From Rhodothermus sp. (lineage in GTDB: Bacteria; Bacteroidota; Rhodothermia; Rhodothermales; Rhodothermaceae): a stretch of DNA of 40,735 nucleotides. Each line of letters opens with the position of its first letter. Within the stretch, counting starts at the first letter, position 1. Shown piece by piece: positions 1 to 9,561 of this stretch. The translations under genes were made by a program, and so were the position numbers. The stretch is from assembly GCA_015487635.1 (NCBI GenBank), contig WFPM01000016.1, forward strand, positions 1-40,735. The letters are read 5' to 3'. The notes under the pieces are model-generated. The model was not told the DNA's origin. It searched no databases and was given only the letters and a program-made list of their open reading frames with translations.

Positions 1-22
1 GAACATACTCGGACGTGGACGC

Positions 23-718
23 ATGAAGCTTCCTGATTGGCCGTTATTGATGCCGGCGCGCAAACTGTACCGGGTGGTCGACCGGTTGTATCGCCGGGGA
101 CTGCTTGCCTGGAGCATCCGGGGCTTTCGACGGCAACCGCCCGGGACATTACCGTCTCGTCGGCTGCTACGCGTCCTGCGTAAAGGCTGGGGCAACGAAG
201 TCTGGTCGGCCAGCGAGGAACTGCTGATCGGTCTGATTCGGGAAGCCTGGAAGACGCCGGGACCGGTGCTGGAGTGTGGTTCAGGGCTGAGCACGCTGTT
301 GCTGGGAGCGATCGGGATGCGGGTCGGCTGGGAGGTGTGGACGCTGGAGCACGACGCCTTCTGGGCCGAACATGTGCGGCAGGCGCTATGCCGCTTCGGG
401 ATGACGAACGTTCATCTCCTGCATGCGCCGCTCCGCGACTACGGGGCCTTCCACTGGTATGATGTGCCGCCCGAGATGCTGCCCGCCTGCTTTTCACTGG
501 TGCTTTGCGATGGGCCGCCGGGCAACACGCCGGGCGGCCGCTATGGTCTACTGCCGGTGCTGGGCCACCGTCTCAGCCCTACAGTTGTTATTCTCCTGGA
601 TGACGCCGGACGTCCGGAGGAACAGGCCATTGCGCATCGCTGGACAGCCGAACTCGGCGGCACGATGACCATTGAAGGCGTGCAGAAACCCTACGCCCGT
701 ATCGAAGGCCCCGGATGA
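23..718 (+). CDS. class I SAM-dependent methyltransferase-like protein
   Basis: 231 aa ORF with a glycine-rich motif (GPVLECGSGLSTLLLGAIG) and LVLCDGPPG; its 3' end overlaps the next ORF by 4 bp (ATGA). Confidence 0.6.
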   Translation: MKLPDWPLLMPARKLYRVVDRLYRRGLLAWSIRGFRRQPPGTLPSRRLLRVLRKGWGNEVWSASEELLIGLIREAWKTPGPVLECGSGLSTLLLGAIGMRVGWEVWTLEHDAFWAEHVRQALCRFGMTNVHLLHAPLRDYGAFHWYDVPPEMLPACFSLVLCDGPPGNTPGGRYGLLPVLGHRLSPTVVILLDDAGRPEEQAIAHRWTAELGGTMTIEGVQKPYARIEGPG

Positions 719-2217
719 GTCGTACCGCTTCGCAGAGCACGCTGAGCCGCCTGCTCCGGCAGGGCAGCGTCTACGCGCTGGGGAATCTGCTGTTGAAGGC
801 CAGTGGACTACTACTGGCCCCGCTCTACCTCAACACCACGCTGCTTCCGCAGGCGGCGTATGGCTATCTGGTGCTGCTGGAAGCCACGGCGCAGCTGCTG
901 CTGCCGCTGCTGGGACTGGGGCTGACGACCGGGCTGCTCAAGTTTGCCACCGATCCGGCGCAGCGCGACCGTCAGGAAGCTGTGCCCTTCACCGTACTGA
1001 GCGTTTCGCTGGGCGTGGCCCTGCTGGTGCTCGGGCTGAGCTGGGTGGCGGCACCACGGTTGGGCACGCTGCTGGACCGGGCCGACGGTGGGATAATTCT
1101 GCGCCTGTTCGGCTGTTACCTGGCCGCGAAGCTTCTGAGCGGCGTTCCGCTGGCGTTTCTGCGACTCCGGGAACAGGCGGTGCTCTATACGACGGCCGTT
1201 CTGCTCGAGACGGCGCTGCTCATTGGCGGTGTGTACTACTTTCTGGCCCATGCGCATCTGGGCCTCCGGGGCGTTGTGCAGGCCATGGCGCTGGCGTCCG
1301 GTAGCAGTGCGCTGGTGCTGGTGGGGGGTATGATGCGCGTGGTGCCCCGGCGCTGGGATCCCCGCCTGGTGGGTGCACTCATCCGTTTCGGGTTGCCGCT
1401 TGCGCTGGCCGGCGTAGCACTGCCCGTGTTGCACGTGGGCGACCGCTACCTGCTGGGCTGGCTTGCCGATCCGGAAACGGTGGCCGTCTATGGCTGGGCA
1501 GCCCGCCTGAGCGGCGTGCTGAACATGCTGCTCGTGCAGAGTTTCCAGCTGGCCTTTGCGGTGATCGGCCTGAAAGCCCTGGGCGCGCAGCCGGAAGGCG
1601 AGGCCGCGCTGCACCGCCGGACGTTCCGACACTACACGATCTGGGGCGGTTGGATTGCCCTGGCGCTCTCGCTGGGCGCCTACGACGTGACGGCGTTGCT
1701 GGCATCGGACACAGCCTACCTGCAGGCCGATCCACTGGTGCTGCCCCTGAGTCTGGGCTACCTGTTGTTCGGACTGTACACCATTTTTGTAAATGTGCTC
1801 TACGCAGCCGGGGAGAGTCGTTTCATCGCCTGGAATGTCGTGGCGGCCGGGCTGCTAAACATCGCACTGAACCTGTGGTGGATTCCGAAGCTGGGGGCCA
1901 TGGGAGCCGCACTGGCTACCGTCGTGGCCTACGGTGTGTTGGCCGGAGGGGCCGCCCGACGAGCGCTCCGGATACGTCCTACGACCTATCCCTGGCGGAC
2001 GCTGGTGCTCGTCCTGGTGCTGGTGATCGGACTGGCACTGGTGGGACATCTGACCACAACGCTATCGACGGCCGCCCGGCTGTCGATCCGCGTGCTACTG
2101 GTGTTGCTCTATGGACCGCTGGTGGTGGCGCTGCGGCTCTATCGTCGGGAGGAACTGCAGGAAGGCTGGCAGTGGCTGCGTCGGCAGTGGCAGCAGATGC
2201 GCGCACCCACCGGATGA
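715..2217 (+). CDS. oligosaccharide flippase / polysaccharide biosynthesis membrane protein (MATE/Wzx-like)
   Basis: 500 aa, about 12-14 hydrophobic segments, N-terminal RQGSVYALGNLLLKASGLLLAPLYL typical of Wzx/RfbX-like flippases. Confidence 0.8.
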   Translation: MSRTASQSTLSRLLRQGSVYALGNLLLKASGLLLAPLYLNTTLLPQAAYGYLVLLEATAQLLLPLLGLGLTTGLLKFATDPAQRDRQEAVPFTVLSVSLGVALLVLGLSWVAAPRLGTLLDRADGGIILRLFGCYLAAKLLSGVPLAFLRLREQAVLYTTAVLLETALLIGGVYYFLAHAHLGLRGVVQAMALASGSSALVLVGGMMRVVPRRWDPRLVGALIRFGLPLALAGVALPVLHVGDRYLLGWLADPETVAVYGWAARLSGVLNMLLVQSFQLAFAVIGLKALGAQPEGEAALHRRTFRHYTIWGGWIALALSLGAYDVTALLASDTAYLQADPLVLPLSLGYLLFGLYTIFVNVLYAAGESRFIAWNVVAAGLLNIALNLWWIPKLGAMGAALATVVAYGVLAGGAARRALRIRPTTYPWRTLVLVLVLVIGLALVGHLTTTLSTAARLSIRVLLVLLYGPLVVALRLYRREELQEGWQWLRRQWQQMRAPTG

Positions 2218-2476
2218 ATTGCATAGGGTCGCCGGGGCGCTCTATATTGCGAAGTATAAAATCGCTGATTTACCGGTGCATGATGTGGCCACACCCAAGT
2301 GCCGGATACATTCCGGTGCATACGACAGGGCGGGCATAGTGGTCCGCCCCTACCTGGTGGAAACGTCGTCGTTGGTCTGGTAGGTGCATGCTTTCAGTCC
2401 GAAATGAGCGGCGCCAACCCCAATGCCAGTTTCCCGAATGTCGGCGCAGAACCTGGCAGGAGCCACCCTCCCCTGG

Positions 2477-2497
2477 CCCCTCCCTGGCAGGGAGGGG
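2477..2497. repeat. GC-rich perfect palindromic hairpin CCCCTCCCTG-G-CAGGGAGGGG
   Basis: 10-bp perfect arms, noncoding region between the flippase and YbbR genes. Confidence 0.75.
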
Positions 2498-2578
2498 GAA
2501 GCACACGAGCGGAAGCCTCGACGCTGAAACATGCGCAGGCGCCTGCCTCCACCGACAGCCGTAGTCCGTAGCCACCGC

Positions 2579-2611
2579 TCCCCCTTGTAGGGGGAACTGG
2601 CCCGAAGGGCC
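2579..2611. repeat. tandem hairpins TCCCCC-ttgta-GGGGGA and GGCCC-gaa-GGGCC
   Basis: Two adjacent inverted repeats in noncoding DNA (2579-2595, 2599-2611), REP-like composition. Confidence 0.65.
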
Positions 2612-2639
2612 TGAGGGGGGCATGGGGGGCCGCTGTACC

Positions 2640-3683
2640 ATGATATCTCGGAAATCGTATAAGCTTACTGCTGGAAAACGCGCGACCGTGTGGAGTGAAA
2701 TCGCCCAGCGCTTTCCGCTGCTGCAGCAGCTCTTCAGCCGTCGCGTGCCCGTCGGGGACGGGCGCCGTCCAGAAGGCGGACCGTCGAAAGGGACGGTCAT
2801 CACCGTCTGCATTTTGATCTCTACATTGCTCTGGTTTACCTTTACGCTGCAGGAGACCTACACGGCCACGCTGGATCTGCCGGTGCGCGTGGTCAACGTA
2901 CCGCCTGATCAGGCGCTGGCCGTTCCACCGCCGCGCTTTGTGCGCGTGCAGCTCCGTGGCGAGGGCTATCCGCTCGTGCAGCTCTACTTCAACCCGCCAA
3001 CCATTACGCTGGACGCCCGGCAGGACGTAATCGATCTGACCACCCTTGATCTGAATCTGCCCCGCGGGGTGGTCGTGGAAAGCATTACGCCGCAGATGGT
3101 GGAACTGCGTAAGGAATCCCGCCTGACGCGTCGCCTGCCCGTCGAATTGCGCGTGGTTATCGAAACGCCGCCCACGCACGACCTGCTCTATCCGCCGCGC
3201 GTTGAACCCGATAGTGTGCAGGTTTCGGGAGCGGCTTCGATTGTGAGCAAGCTGGGCGCCTGGCCGACCGTGTCCATGCAGCTGCGCGACGTGCGCGACT
3301 CGATCGCGATCCGGGTCCCCCTTTCCGATACACTGCGGCCGCTGGTGACCGCCACGCCCGAAGCGGTGCAATTGTATGCGCAGGTGGTGCCCTTTACAGA
3401 GGGCGTCCGGGAACTGCCGGTACGCGTAACAGGCGCCCCCTCCACCGAACGTGTGGTAACGCTGGAGCCGGCTACCGTGCGCGTGCGCTTCCGTGTGCCA
3501 CTGGCCCAGTACGAGGCGGCCATGACGGCGCCCGACTTCTTCGCTACCGTTCCCTACGAGGCCATCCGCGCCGATACTACCGGCCGCGTGCGTCCCATTA
3601 TTCATCTGCCCGACGGCGTCGCCGTACGCGACCTCGTGGTCATTCCACCGGCTCTCCGCTACTACAACGTGCTGATTCAATAG
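2640..3683 (+). CDS. YbbR/CdaR-like domain protein
   Basis: ORF opens at 2622; ATG at 2640 (MISRKSYKL) is a plausible start. One N-terminal TM helix (TVITVCILISTLLWFTFTLQ) followed by YbbR-like beta repeats (VRVVNVPPDQ..., LPVELRVVI..., LPVRVTG). Confidence 0.7.
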   Translation: MISRKSYKLTAGKRATVWSEIAQRFPLLQQLFSRRVPVGDGRRPEGGPSKGTVITVCILISTLLWFTFTLQETYTATLDLPVRVVNVPPDQALAVPPPRFVRVQLRGEGYPLVQLYFNPPTITLDARQDVIDLTTLDLNLPRGVVVESITPQMVELRKESRLTRRLPVELRVVIETPPTHDLLYPPRVEPDSVQVSGAASIVSKLGAWPTVSMQLRDVRDSIAIRVPLSDTLRPLVTATPEAVQLYAQVVPFTEGVRELPVRVTGAPSTERVVTLEPATVRVRFRVPLAQYEAAMTAPDFFATVPYEAIRADTTGRVRPIIHLPDGVAVRDLVVIPPALRYYNVLIQ

Positions 3684-3701
3684 GTGCTGCGCTACAGAGC
3701 C

Positions 3702-3754
3702 GTGCTTGCAGGCTGGCACAAAGCAAAGCGGCGTGCCTTCTCGGATAATGCCAC
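3702..3754 (+). repeat. degenerate hairpin repeat, copy A (gtgcttgcaggctggcacaaagcaaagcggcgtgccttctcggataatgccac)
   Basis: Aligns by eye with copies B and C; GTGC-(10 nt loop)-GCAC core. Confidence 0.65.
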
Positions 3755-3788
3755 TCTGGCGCCTCCGTAGCTTATTACAAACAAGCTC

Positions 3789-3839
3789 GTGCTTGTAGTC
3801 AGGCACGAAGCGCAAGCGAAGTGCCGTCGGAGTGTCGCC
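3789..3839 (+). repeat. degenerate hairpin repeat, copy B (gtgcttgtagtcaggcacgaagcgcaagcgaagtgccgtcggagtgtcgcc)
   Basis: TCGTGC-ttgtagtcag-GCACGA stem-loop; 87 bp downstream of copy A in the same orientation. Confidence 0.65.
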
Positions 3840-3999
3840 CCTTCGGCCAGCGTCTGCGAGGCTTACCATAACCCGACTCCGCATTGCAAAAGAGGCCTCA
3901 AACCTTTTTCGCAGGAACGTTTGTCGCTTTTTGCTGAAGCCGAAACAAGGGCCGGGGCCTCTCGTTGGAGCGAGCGGCGCTGAAATCGGAGAGCGGCCC

Positions 4000-4644
4000 A
4001 TGACTTCCGCTGCCGGGCAACGTACGGACTACTATGTGGATACGCCGCGCGGGCTGTTTACGGCGGCCGGTCACTGGTTTCGTACGACCGAAGCGCTGCT
4101 CCAGTCCTATGCCGGGCCGCTCCTCGAAAAGGAACCGCTGGACCGACTGCTACGCCAGGCCGACGTGTGGCTGGCATTGCCTTCTCTGCTGATGCTCTGG
4201 GCGTTGCTGCCGTTGCTGTGGGGGGGCGCGCCTGTCGTGGCTGCCGGCGTGGCGCTGGTGCTGTACCTGCTGGGAAACTTGCTCCTGCCCCTGTTGATTC
4301 TTCGCCCGCTGACCCCGATACTGACTGTGCTGGCCAATCCCTGGCTGCAGGGGGCGGCCTATGTGGTAGGGCTGACCGCCCTGGCTTGGAGTGGACGGTT
4401 ACCGGCCGTATGGATGGGGCTGGCCGGTTTTGTGCTGGTGCGCTGGGGGCTGCTCGACCGTCTGCTCCGGCCAGTACTGGACCGGCTGCATGCGGCGCTG
4501 TATCCGCTACCCTTGCCCGATCAGGTGCTGCGCACGCTGATCCTCCGCGCGGCGCTGGCCCACCGCGTTGCGCTACCCGAACTGCAGGCGATGGAGCAGG
4601 AGGTGCTTCGACGCCTGCGTCAGCTTCCCTGGAACCGAAACTGA
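4000..4644 (+). CDS. uncharacterised integral membrane protein
   Basis: ORF opens upstream at 3832; ATG at 4000 (MTSAAGQRTDYYVDT) is the likelier start. Several hydrophobic segments. Confidence 0.6.
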   Translation: MTSAAGQRTDYYVDTPRGLFTAAGHWFRTTEALLQSYAGPLLEKEPLDRLLRQADVWLALPSLLMLWALLPLLWGGAPVVAAGVALVLYLLGNLLLPLLILRPLTPILTVLANPWLQGAAYVVGLTALAWSGRLPAVWMGLAGFVLVRWGLLDRLLRPVLDRLHAALYPLPLPDQVLRTLILRAALAHRVALPELQAMEQEVLRRLRQLPWNRN

Positions 4645-4653
4645 ATCGAATGC

Positions 4654-5319
4654 ATGGCTGTGACCACGTTGTACCTTGTGCGGCACGGCGAGACCGATTA
4701 TAACCGCAACAGCATTGTGCAGGGACGCGGCGTCGATGCGCCACTCAACGAGCGGGGACGGCGTCAGGCCGAAGCGCTCGCGCGACGCTTTGCCGCGGTG
4801 CCGCTGCATGCAATCTATACCAGCCCCCTGCGGCGCGCGCTGGAGACGGCCGAGGCGGTGCGCCGGTATCATCCCGCGGTGCCATTTTTCCAGATGGCCG
4901 ATCTGGAAGAAATGGACTGGGGCGAGCTGGAAGGGAAACCCTACGCGCCCCCTTATGATGCAAGGATCCGTGCCATCTACGAACGCTGGCGGGCCGGTGA
5001 TTACGACTACCCGGTACCCGGCGGTGAGTCCATCCTGGACGTACAGCGTCGCGCGCTGCGGGCGTTGAAAGCCATTCTGACCCGTCACGAAGGCAAGACC
5101 GTGCTGATCGTCACGCACGGTCGATTTCTGCGCATTCTGCTGGCCTCCATTCTGCCTGCGTATGGACTGGCCCGCATGGAGGCCCTTCCGCATACGAACA
5201 CGGCCGTCAATCATCTGGTCTATGAAAACGGCCGGTTCCGGGCGCTTCGGCTGAACTGTACGGCGCACCTGGAGGAAGCGGCGGTGGACGACGGACCTCG
5301 GGCGGAGGTAGCGGTATGA
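4654..5319 (+). CDS. histidine phosphatase family protein (phosphoglycerate mutase-like)
   Basis: LVRHGETDYNR, YTSPLRRALETAE and VTHGRFLR motifs of the RHG phosphatase superfamily. Confidence 0.9.
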   Translation: MAVTTLYLVRHGETDYNRNSIVQGRGVDAPLNERGRRQAEALARRFAAVPLHAIYTSPLRRALETAEAVRRYHPAVPFFQMADLEEMDWGELEGKPYAPPYDARIRAIYERWRAGDYDYPVPGGESILDVQRRALRALKAILTRHEGKTVLIVTHGRFLRILLASILPAYGLARMEALPHTNTAVNHLVYENGRFRALRLNCTAHLEEAAVDDGPRAEVAV

Positions 5320-6716
5320 AGCGAATGGATCTATCGGCGGTGGAAGGCGCACTGCCCGTATGCGCACCGGAGGAGCTGCCCCGCGTGCTGGGCAGCCGCA
5401 TCCGGCGGGCACTGCGTCAGCCCTCCGCGGAAATTGTCCAACTGCGCTGTCCCGTCGCGCCGCTCGACCTGCTGACCTGGCTGGCTGCCCAGACGGAGCC
5501 CGTCAAGTTCTACTGGGCCGATCGTGAAAACGCCGAAGTCGTGGCCGCACTGGGCACAGTCCTGCTGTACGAAGCCACGCATCTGCTTACCCGCGAAGCG
5601 CTCGCGCCCGTGGAAGACCGACTCCAGCGGGCCGATCCCGGCGTTCGGTTGTACGGCGGAGGGCGTTTCGACAGCCGGGCGCCTGTGGCACCGCACTGGG
5701 AACCGTTCGGTGCCGGGCGGTTCTGGCTCCCCCGCTTCGAACTCCGGCGCACCGGCAACCGCTACTGGCTGATCTGCAACCTGGTGCCCGAACTGGATCA
5801 GGAGCGTGTCGAGACGATCGTCGAGGCGCTGCGGACGCTCCGCTGGCCCGAGGTGCCGCTGGCCTCCGAGCTGCCACTGCCGCTGGATCGCCGGGACACG
5901 CCGGATCAGGCGGGCTGGGCGCGTAACGTCACGTGTGCACTGGATGCCTTTCGCCGGGGGCAGATGGAAAAAGTCGTACTGGCCCGCCAGGTGCAATACA
6001 CCTTCGGCGAAGCGCTCGATGGGCTGGCCCTGCTCGAGCGGTTGCAGGAGGCCACGCCAGGTTGCTTCCATTTTTACTACCAGCCGGAGCCAGGCACGGC
6101 TTTTCTCGGAGCTTCGCCGGAGCGACTGTTTCGACGCGCCGATGGGCACGTCTGGAGCGAGGCCGTCGCCGGCACCCGTCCCCGTGGGCGTACAGAAGCC
6201 GACGACGCCCGTCTGGCCGCCGAGCTGCTCCAGAGCGAAAAAGATCGCCGTGAGCAGTACTATGTGCAGCAGAGCATCATCGAAGAGTTGCGGCCACTGT
6301 GTGAGGCGCTGGACGCCGACGCCCAGCTTTCCGAAATGACGCTGGCCCGCGGGCGGCATCTGTACACGGGCATTCGTGGACGACTGCGGCCGGCGGTGCC
6401 CACCGGCGCGCTGTTGAAAGCATTGCATCCCACGCCGGCCGTCGGCGGCTATCCGCGGGCTGCGGCCATGGAAGCCATCCGTGCCTGGGAACCGTTCGAC
6501 CGTGGCTGGTACACCGGTCCCATCGGCTGGCTGGGGACCGACGCGGCCGAGTTTGCCGTGGCCATTCGCTGCGGACTGGTGGCCGGACACCATCTGTACC
6601 TGTACTCCGGCGCCGGGATCGTGGAAGGTTCGGTGCCCGCGCTGGAGTGGGACGAGATCGAGCACAAGATCAGCGACTTCGTGAACGTGCTGGGCCTTGA
6701 GCTTCGACGTTCGTAA
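5316..6716 (+). CDS. menF: isochorismate synthase
   Basis: Chorismate-binding domain: KVVLARQVQYTF, GTAFLGASPERLFRR, AGTRPRGRTEADDARLAAELLQSEKDRREQYYV, LHPTPAVGGYPR, YTGPIGWLG. Followed directly by menD. Confidence 0.9.
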   Translation: MKRMDLSAVEGALPVCAPEELPRVLGSRIRRALRQPSAEIVQLRCPVAPLDLLTWLAAQTEPVKFYWADRENAEVVAALGTVLLYEATHLLTREALAPVEDRLQRADPGVRLYGGGRFDSRAPVAPHWEPFGAGRFWLPRFELRRTGNRYWLICNLVPELDQERVETIVEALRTLRWPEVPLASELPLPLDRRDTPDQAGWARNVTCALDAFRRGQMEKVVLARQVQYTFGEALDGLALLERLQEATPGCFHFYYQPEPGTAFLGASPERLFRRADGHVWSEAVAGTRPRGRTEADDARLAAELLQSEKDRREQYYVQQSIIEELRPLCEALDADAQLSEMTLARGRHLYTGIRGRLRPAVPTGALLKALHPTPAVGGYPRAAAMEAIRAWEPFDRGWYTGPIGWLGTDAAEFAVAIRCGLVAGHHLYLYSGAGIVEGSVPALEWDEIEHKISDFVNVLGLELRRS

Positions 6717-8445
6717 CCAGCAATACTGGGCCGACCGGCTTGTCGACGAGCTGGTGCGCTGCGGCGTGACGCACTTCTGCATTGCGCCCGGCTCGCGCTC
6801 CACGCCCCTGGTAGCGGCGGTGGCCCGCCATCCGGAAGCCCGCGCCATCGTCCACTATGACGAGCGGGGAACGGCCTTTCTGGCCCTGGGCTACGGCCGC
6901 GCTACCGGACGCCCCGCCGCCTGGATCACCACCTCGGGTACGGCCGTCGCCAACGGGTTGCCCGCCGTCGTCGAAGCCAGCCAGGACGAAATCCCCTTGC
7001 TGCTGCTCACGGCCGACCGTCCGCCGGAGCTGCGCGACACGGGCGCCAATCAGACAATCGATCAGATCAAGCTCTTCGGTGGCTATGTGCGCTGGCACTT
7101 CGAGTTGCCTGTGCCCGACCCTGAGCTGGACGTGGCACTGGTGCAGACCACGGTGGCCCAGGCCGTCTATCGAAGCGTGCGGCCGCCGGCCGGCCCCGTG
7201 CACCTGAACTGTCCGTTCCGCGAGCCGCTGATCCCGGCCCCCGGCACGCTTCCCGCGCTCGAAACCACCGGGGTGCCTCACACGCGCTATGTAGCACCTG
7301 TCATGGCGCCCGATCCGCAGGCCGTCGCCGAGCTGGCCGCAATGTTTCGGTCCGTGGCGCGTGGGTTGATCGTGGCGGGCAGGCTGCGCACGGCCGAAGC
7401 GACGGCCGCCGTCGAAAAGCTGGCCGCGCATCTGGGCTGGCCGCTGCTACCCGACGTGACCTCCGGACTGCGCCTGGGCGAGGGAGCCTTTCCACGGGTG
7501 CCATTTGCCGAGCTGCTGCTGGCCGATCCGGAACGGGCGGCTCACATGCTGCAGCCGGAAGTCGTGCTGCACATGGGCGGGCGCTTCGTCTCCAAACGCC
7601 TGCTGCAATTCGTGCAGGCCGCCCGGCTACGTGCTTACGTCCACGTACACGACAGTCCGATCCGACTCGACCCGGCGCATCGCGTGACGTTTCGGCTGGA
7701 GGCGGACGTTGCCCGCACCTGCGTGGCACTGCGCGAGGCGCTGCCGGCCATAGACAGGCCGCCTGCCTGGGCGCGGCACTGGCAGACGGCCGATGCGGCG
7801 GTTCGGGAGCGGCTCCAGCAGCAGTTCAGGACCGAAGAGCTGGCTGAACCGGACGTCGCCTGGCATCTGGCCCGCTGGCTGCCGCCGACGCACGGGCTGG
7901 TGCTGGCCAGCAGTCTGCCTGTGCGGCTCGTGCACACCTGGGCCGCACCCGACGGCGCCCGACCGCCGGTGGCCGCCAACCGGGGCGCCAGCGGCATCGA
8001 CGGCACGGTGGCCACGGCGGCCGGCTTTGCGCTGGGACTGGCACGCCCCGTCACGCTGCTCATCGGCGATCTGGCGCTGCTGCACGACCTGAACAGTCTG
8101 GCGCTGCTGCGCGGCCGGCCCGTCGTGGTGGTGGCGCTGAACAACGACGGTGGTGGCATTTTCTCGTTTTTACCGATTGCCCGCCATAGGGAAGTGTTCG
8201 AACCGTTTTTTGGCGCGCCGCACGGATTGCAGTTTGCGCACGCGGCCCGGATGTTCGAACTGCACTATGAAGCACCCCGGACGCTAGCGGAACTGAAACA
8301 GGCCTATCAGGCCGCCTGTGCGCGTCCGGGCCCCACCCTCATCGAAGTACACACCGAGCGTAGCCGCACCCATGCCCGCTGGCAGGAGCTGGAAGCGGCG
8401 CTGGCCGACTTGCGCGAAACCTTCTACGAGCCGCTCAGCTCTTGA
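6697..8445 (+). CDS. menD: 2-succinyl-5-enolpyruvyl-6-hydroxy-3-cyclohexene-1-carboxylate synthase
   Basis: ThDP enzyme: CIAPGSRSTPL, ERGTAFLALGYGRATGRPAAWITTSGTA, TADRPPELRDTGANQTIDQ, NRGASGIDGTVATAAGFALG, NNDGGGIFSFLP. TTG start. Confidence 0.95.
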   Translation: MSFDVRNQQYWADRLVDELVRCGVTHFCIAPGSRSTPLVAAVARHPEARAIVHYDERGTAFLALGYGRATGRPAAWITTSGTAVANGLPAVVEASQDEIPLLLLTADRPPELRDTGANQTIDQIKLFGGYVRWHFELPVPDPELDVALVQTTVAQAVYRSVRPPAGPVHLNCPFREPLIPAPGTLPALETTGVPHTRYVAPVMAPDPQAVAELAAMFRSVARGLIVAGRLRTAEATAAVEKLAAHLGWPLLPDVTSGLRLGEGAFPRVPFAELLLADPERAAHMLQPEVVLHMGGRFVSKRLLQFVQAARLRAYVHVHDSPIRLDPAHRVTFRLEADVARTCVALREALPAIDRPPAWARHWQTADAAVRERLQQQFRTEELAEPDVAWHLARWLPPTHGLVLASSLPVRLVHTWAAPDGARPPVAANRGASGIDGTVATAAGFALGLARPVTLLIGDLALLHDLNSLALLRGRPVVVVALNNDGGGIFSFLPIARHREVFEPFFGAPHGLQFAHAARMFELHYEAPRTLAELKQAYQAACARPGPTLIEVHTERSRTHARWQELEAALADLRETFYEPLSS

Positions 8446-9317
8446 TAGATGGCCCGAATGGCGTTCGGAATGCCCTGCGGCCAGCTCTCGACGTAATGCT
8501 CCGGAAAGTCCGGTAGCCGATCCACGGCCAGCTCATCGACCGCCTTGCCGGCCTTGATCCCGGCTTCGACGTAGCGCCGCAAGCCCTCCAGAAAGTCGCG
8601 CATCACCAGTAGGTCGGCGCGGCCGCCCACCACGCCGTACTTTGGATTACCGTGGCCGAAGATGAATTGCGTCTCGTCGTCGTAGGTGGCATGCAGGCGC
8701 TCCAGCGCGGCGATCCATCCCTCGGTGGTGGCACCACCCGGCAGGTCGATGAAGCAGGGCATCCGGTTGAAGACCAGGTCGCCCACGTGTACGATGTTGG
8801 CCTTTTCAAAGTGGATGATGGCATCGCCGCCGGTGTGGGCCGGGCCGTAATAGATAATGTGTACCCGTTCGTCGCCGGCTTCGAGCGTGAGCGACGTGTC
8901 GAACGTCCGATCGGCGTAAACCTGCCGGTCGAGCGTGCCCTGCCGTTCGGCAGCGCGGCGCTGCAGTTCCGGTACGTTGCGGTGGGCGATGATCTGGCGC
9001 GCGTGTGGCTTCAGCGCGATGTTGCCGGCCGTGTGATCCCGGTGGTGATGCGTGTTGATCAGCGCGTCGATCATGCGCTCGGTGCGGGCGTGCAGCCCTT
9101 CCCAGCACTGCGTGGCCGTTTCGGAAAACTGTGCATCGACCACGATGAGCGCATCGGCCGTGGCCAGCCAGCCGATCGTGCCCCCGCGTCCGTTGAAAAT
9201 GCCCACGTTGCGGCGAAGCAGGCGAAACGGATCGTCTTGGAAGCGAAAGCCCCGGGGCGAAACAAGCGGCAGGAGCGCGGCGGCCAGCGTCTGCTGCAGA
9301 AAAGTGCGGCGATTCAT
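8424..9317 (-). CDS. MBL-fold metallo-hydrolase with Tat-type signal
   Basis: MNRRTFLQQTLAAALLPLVSPRG (twin-arginine), INTHHHRDHTAGN (HxHxDH), IIYYGPAHTGGDAIIHF, FGHGNP. Start taken at 9317. Confidence 0.85.
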   Translation of the reverse strand: MNRRTFLQQTLAAALLPLVSPRGFRFQDDPFRLLRRNVGIFNGRGGTIGWLATADALIVVDAQFSETATQCWEGLHARTERMIDALINTHHHRDHTAGNIALKPHARQIIAHRNVPELQRRAAERQGTLDRQVYADRTFDTSLTLEAGDERVHIIYYGPAHTGGDAIIHFEKANIVHVGDLVFNRMPCFIDLPGGATTEGWIAALERLHATYDDETQFIFGHGNPKYGVVGGRADLLVMRDFLEGLRRYVEAGIKAGKAVDELAVDRLPDFPEHYVESWPQGIPNAIRAIYQELSGS

Positions 9318-9420
9318 GGCGATGACCTCCATCCGGTGTCGTTTATGTCTTTCAACGATAAGGCTTGCGCGGCACATGATGATTTTGTAAAAATGTACAA
9401 AGAAAATGGAAAAGTCGCAC

Positions 9421-9449
9421 TTGACCGCGTGCGGCTTTGGGGGTAGAAT
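9421..9449 (+). promoter_or_regulatory. candidate sigma70-type promoter TTGACC-N17-TAGAAT upstream of iorAB-like genes
   Basis: Exact 17-nt spacer, near-consensus boxes, in the intergenic region ahead of the gene at 9562. Confidence 0.55.
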
Positions 9450-9561
9450 CCTGAAGCGTTGTGGCGTTGCACGGGTGGCACCCCGCTCGGGCGCGCCGAG
9501 GCGATTTTGTTGATAGCATGAAAATAAGCTCCGGTAGTGGAGAAGAAAATCCGGGAAGCTC

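Noticed and set aside
2394-4001. 535-aa minus-strand ORF
   Set aside because: Antisense to the YbbR gene and repeat-rich intergenic DNA; His/Arg/Gly-rich low-complexity translation, typical of shadow frames in GC-rich DNA.
5331-6848. 505-aa minus-strand ORF
   Set aside because: Fully antisense to menF, whose protein motifs are unambiguous; no recognisable domain.
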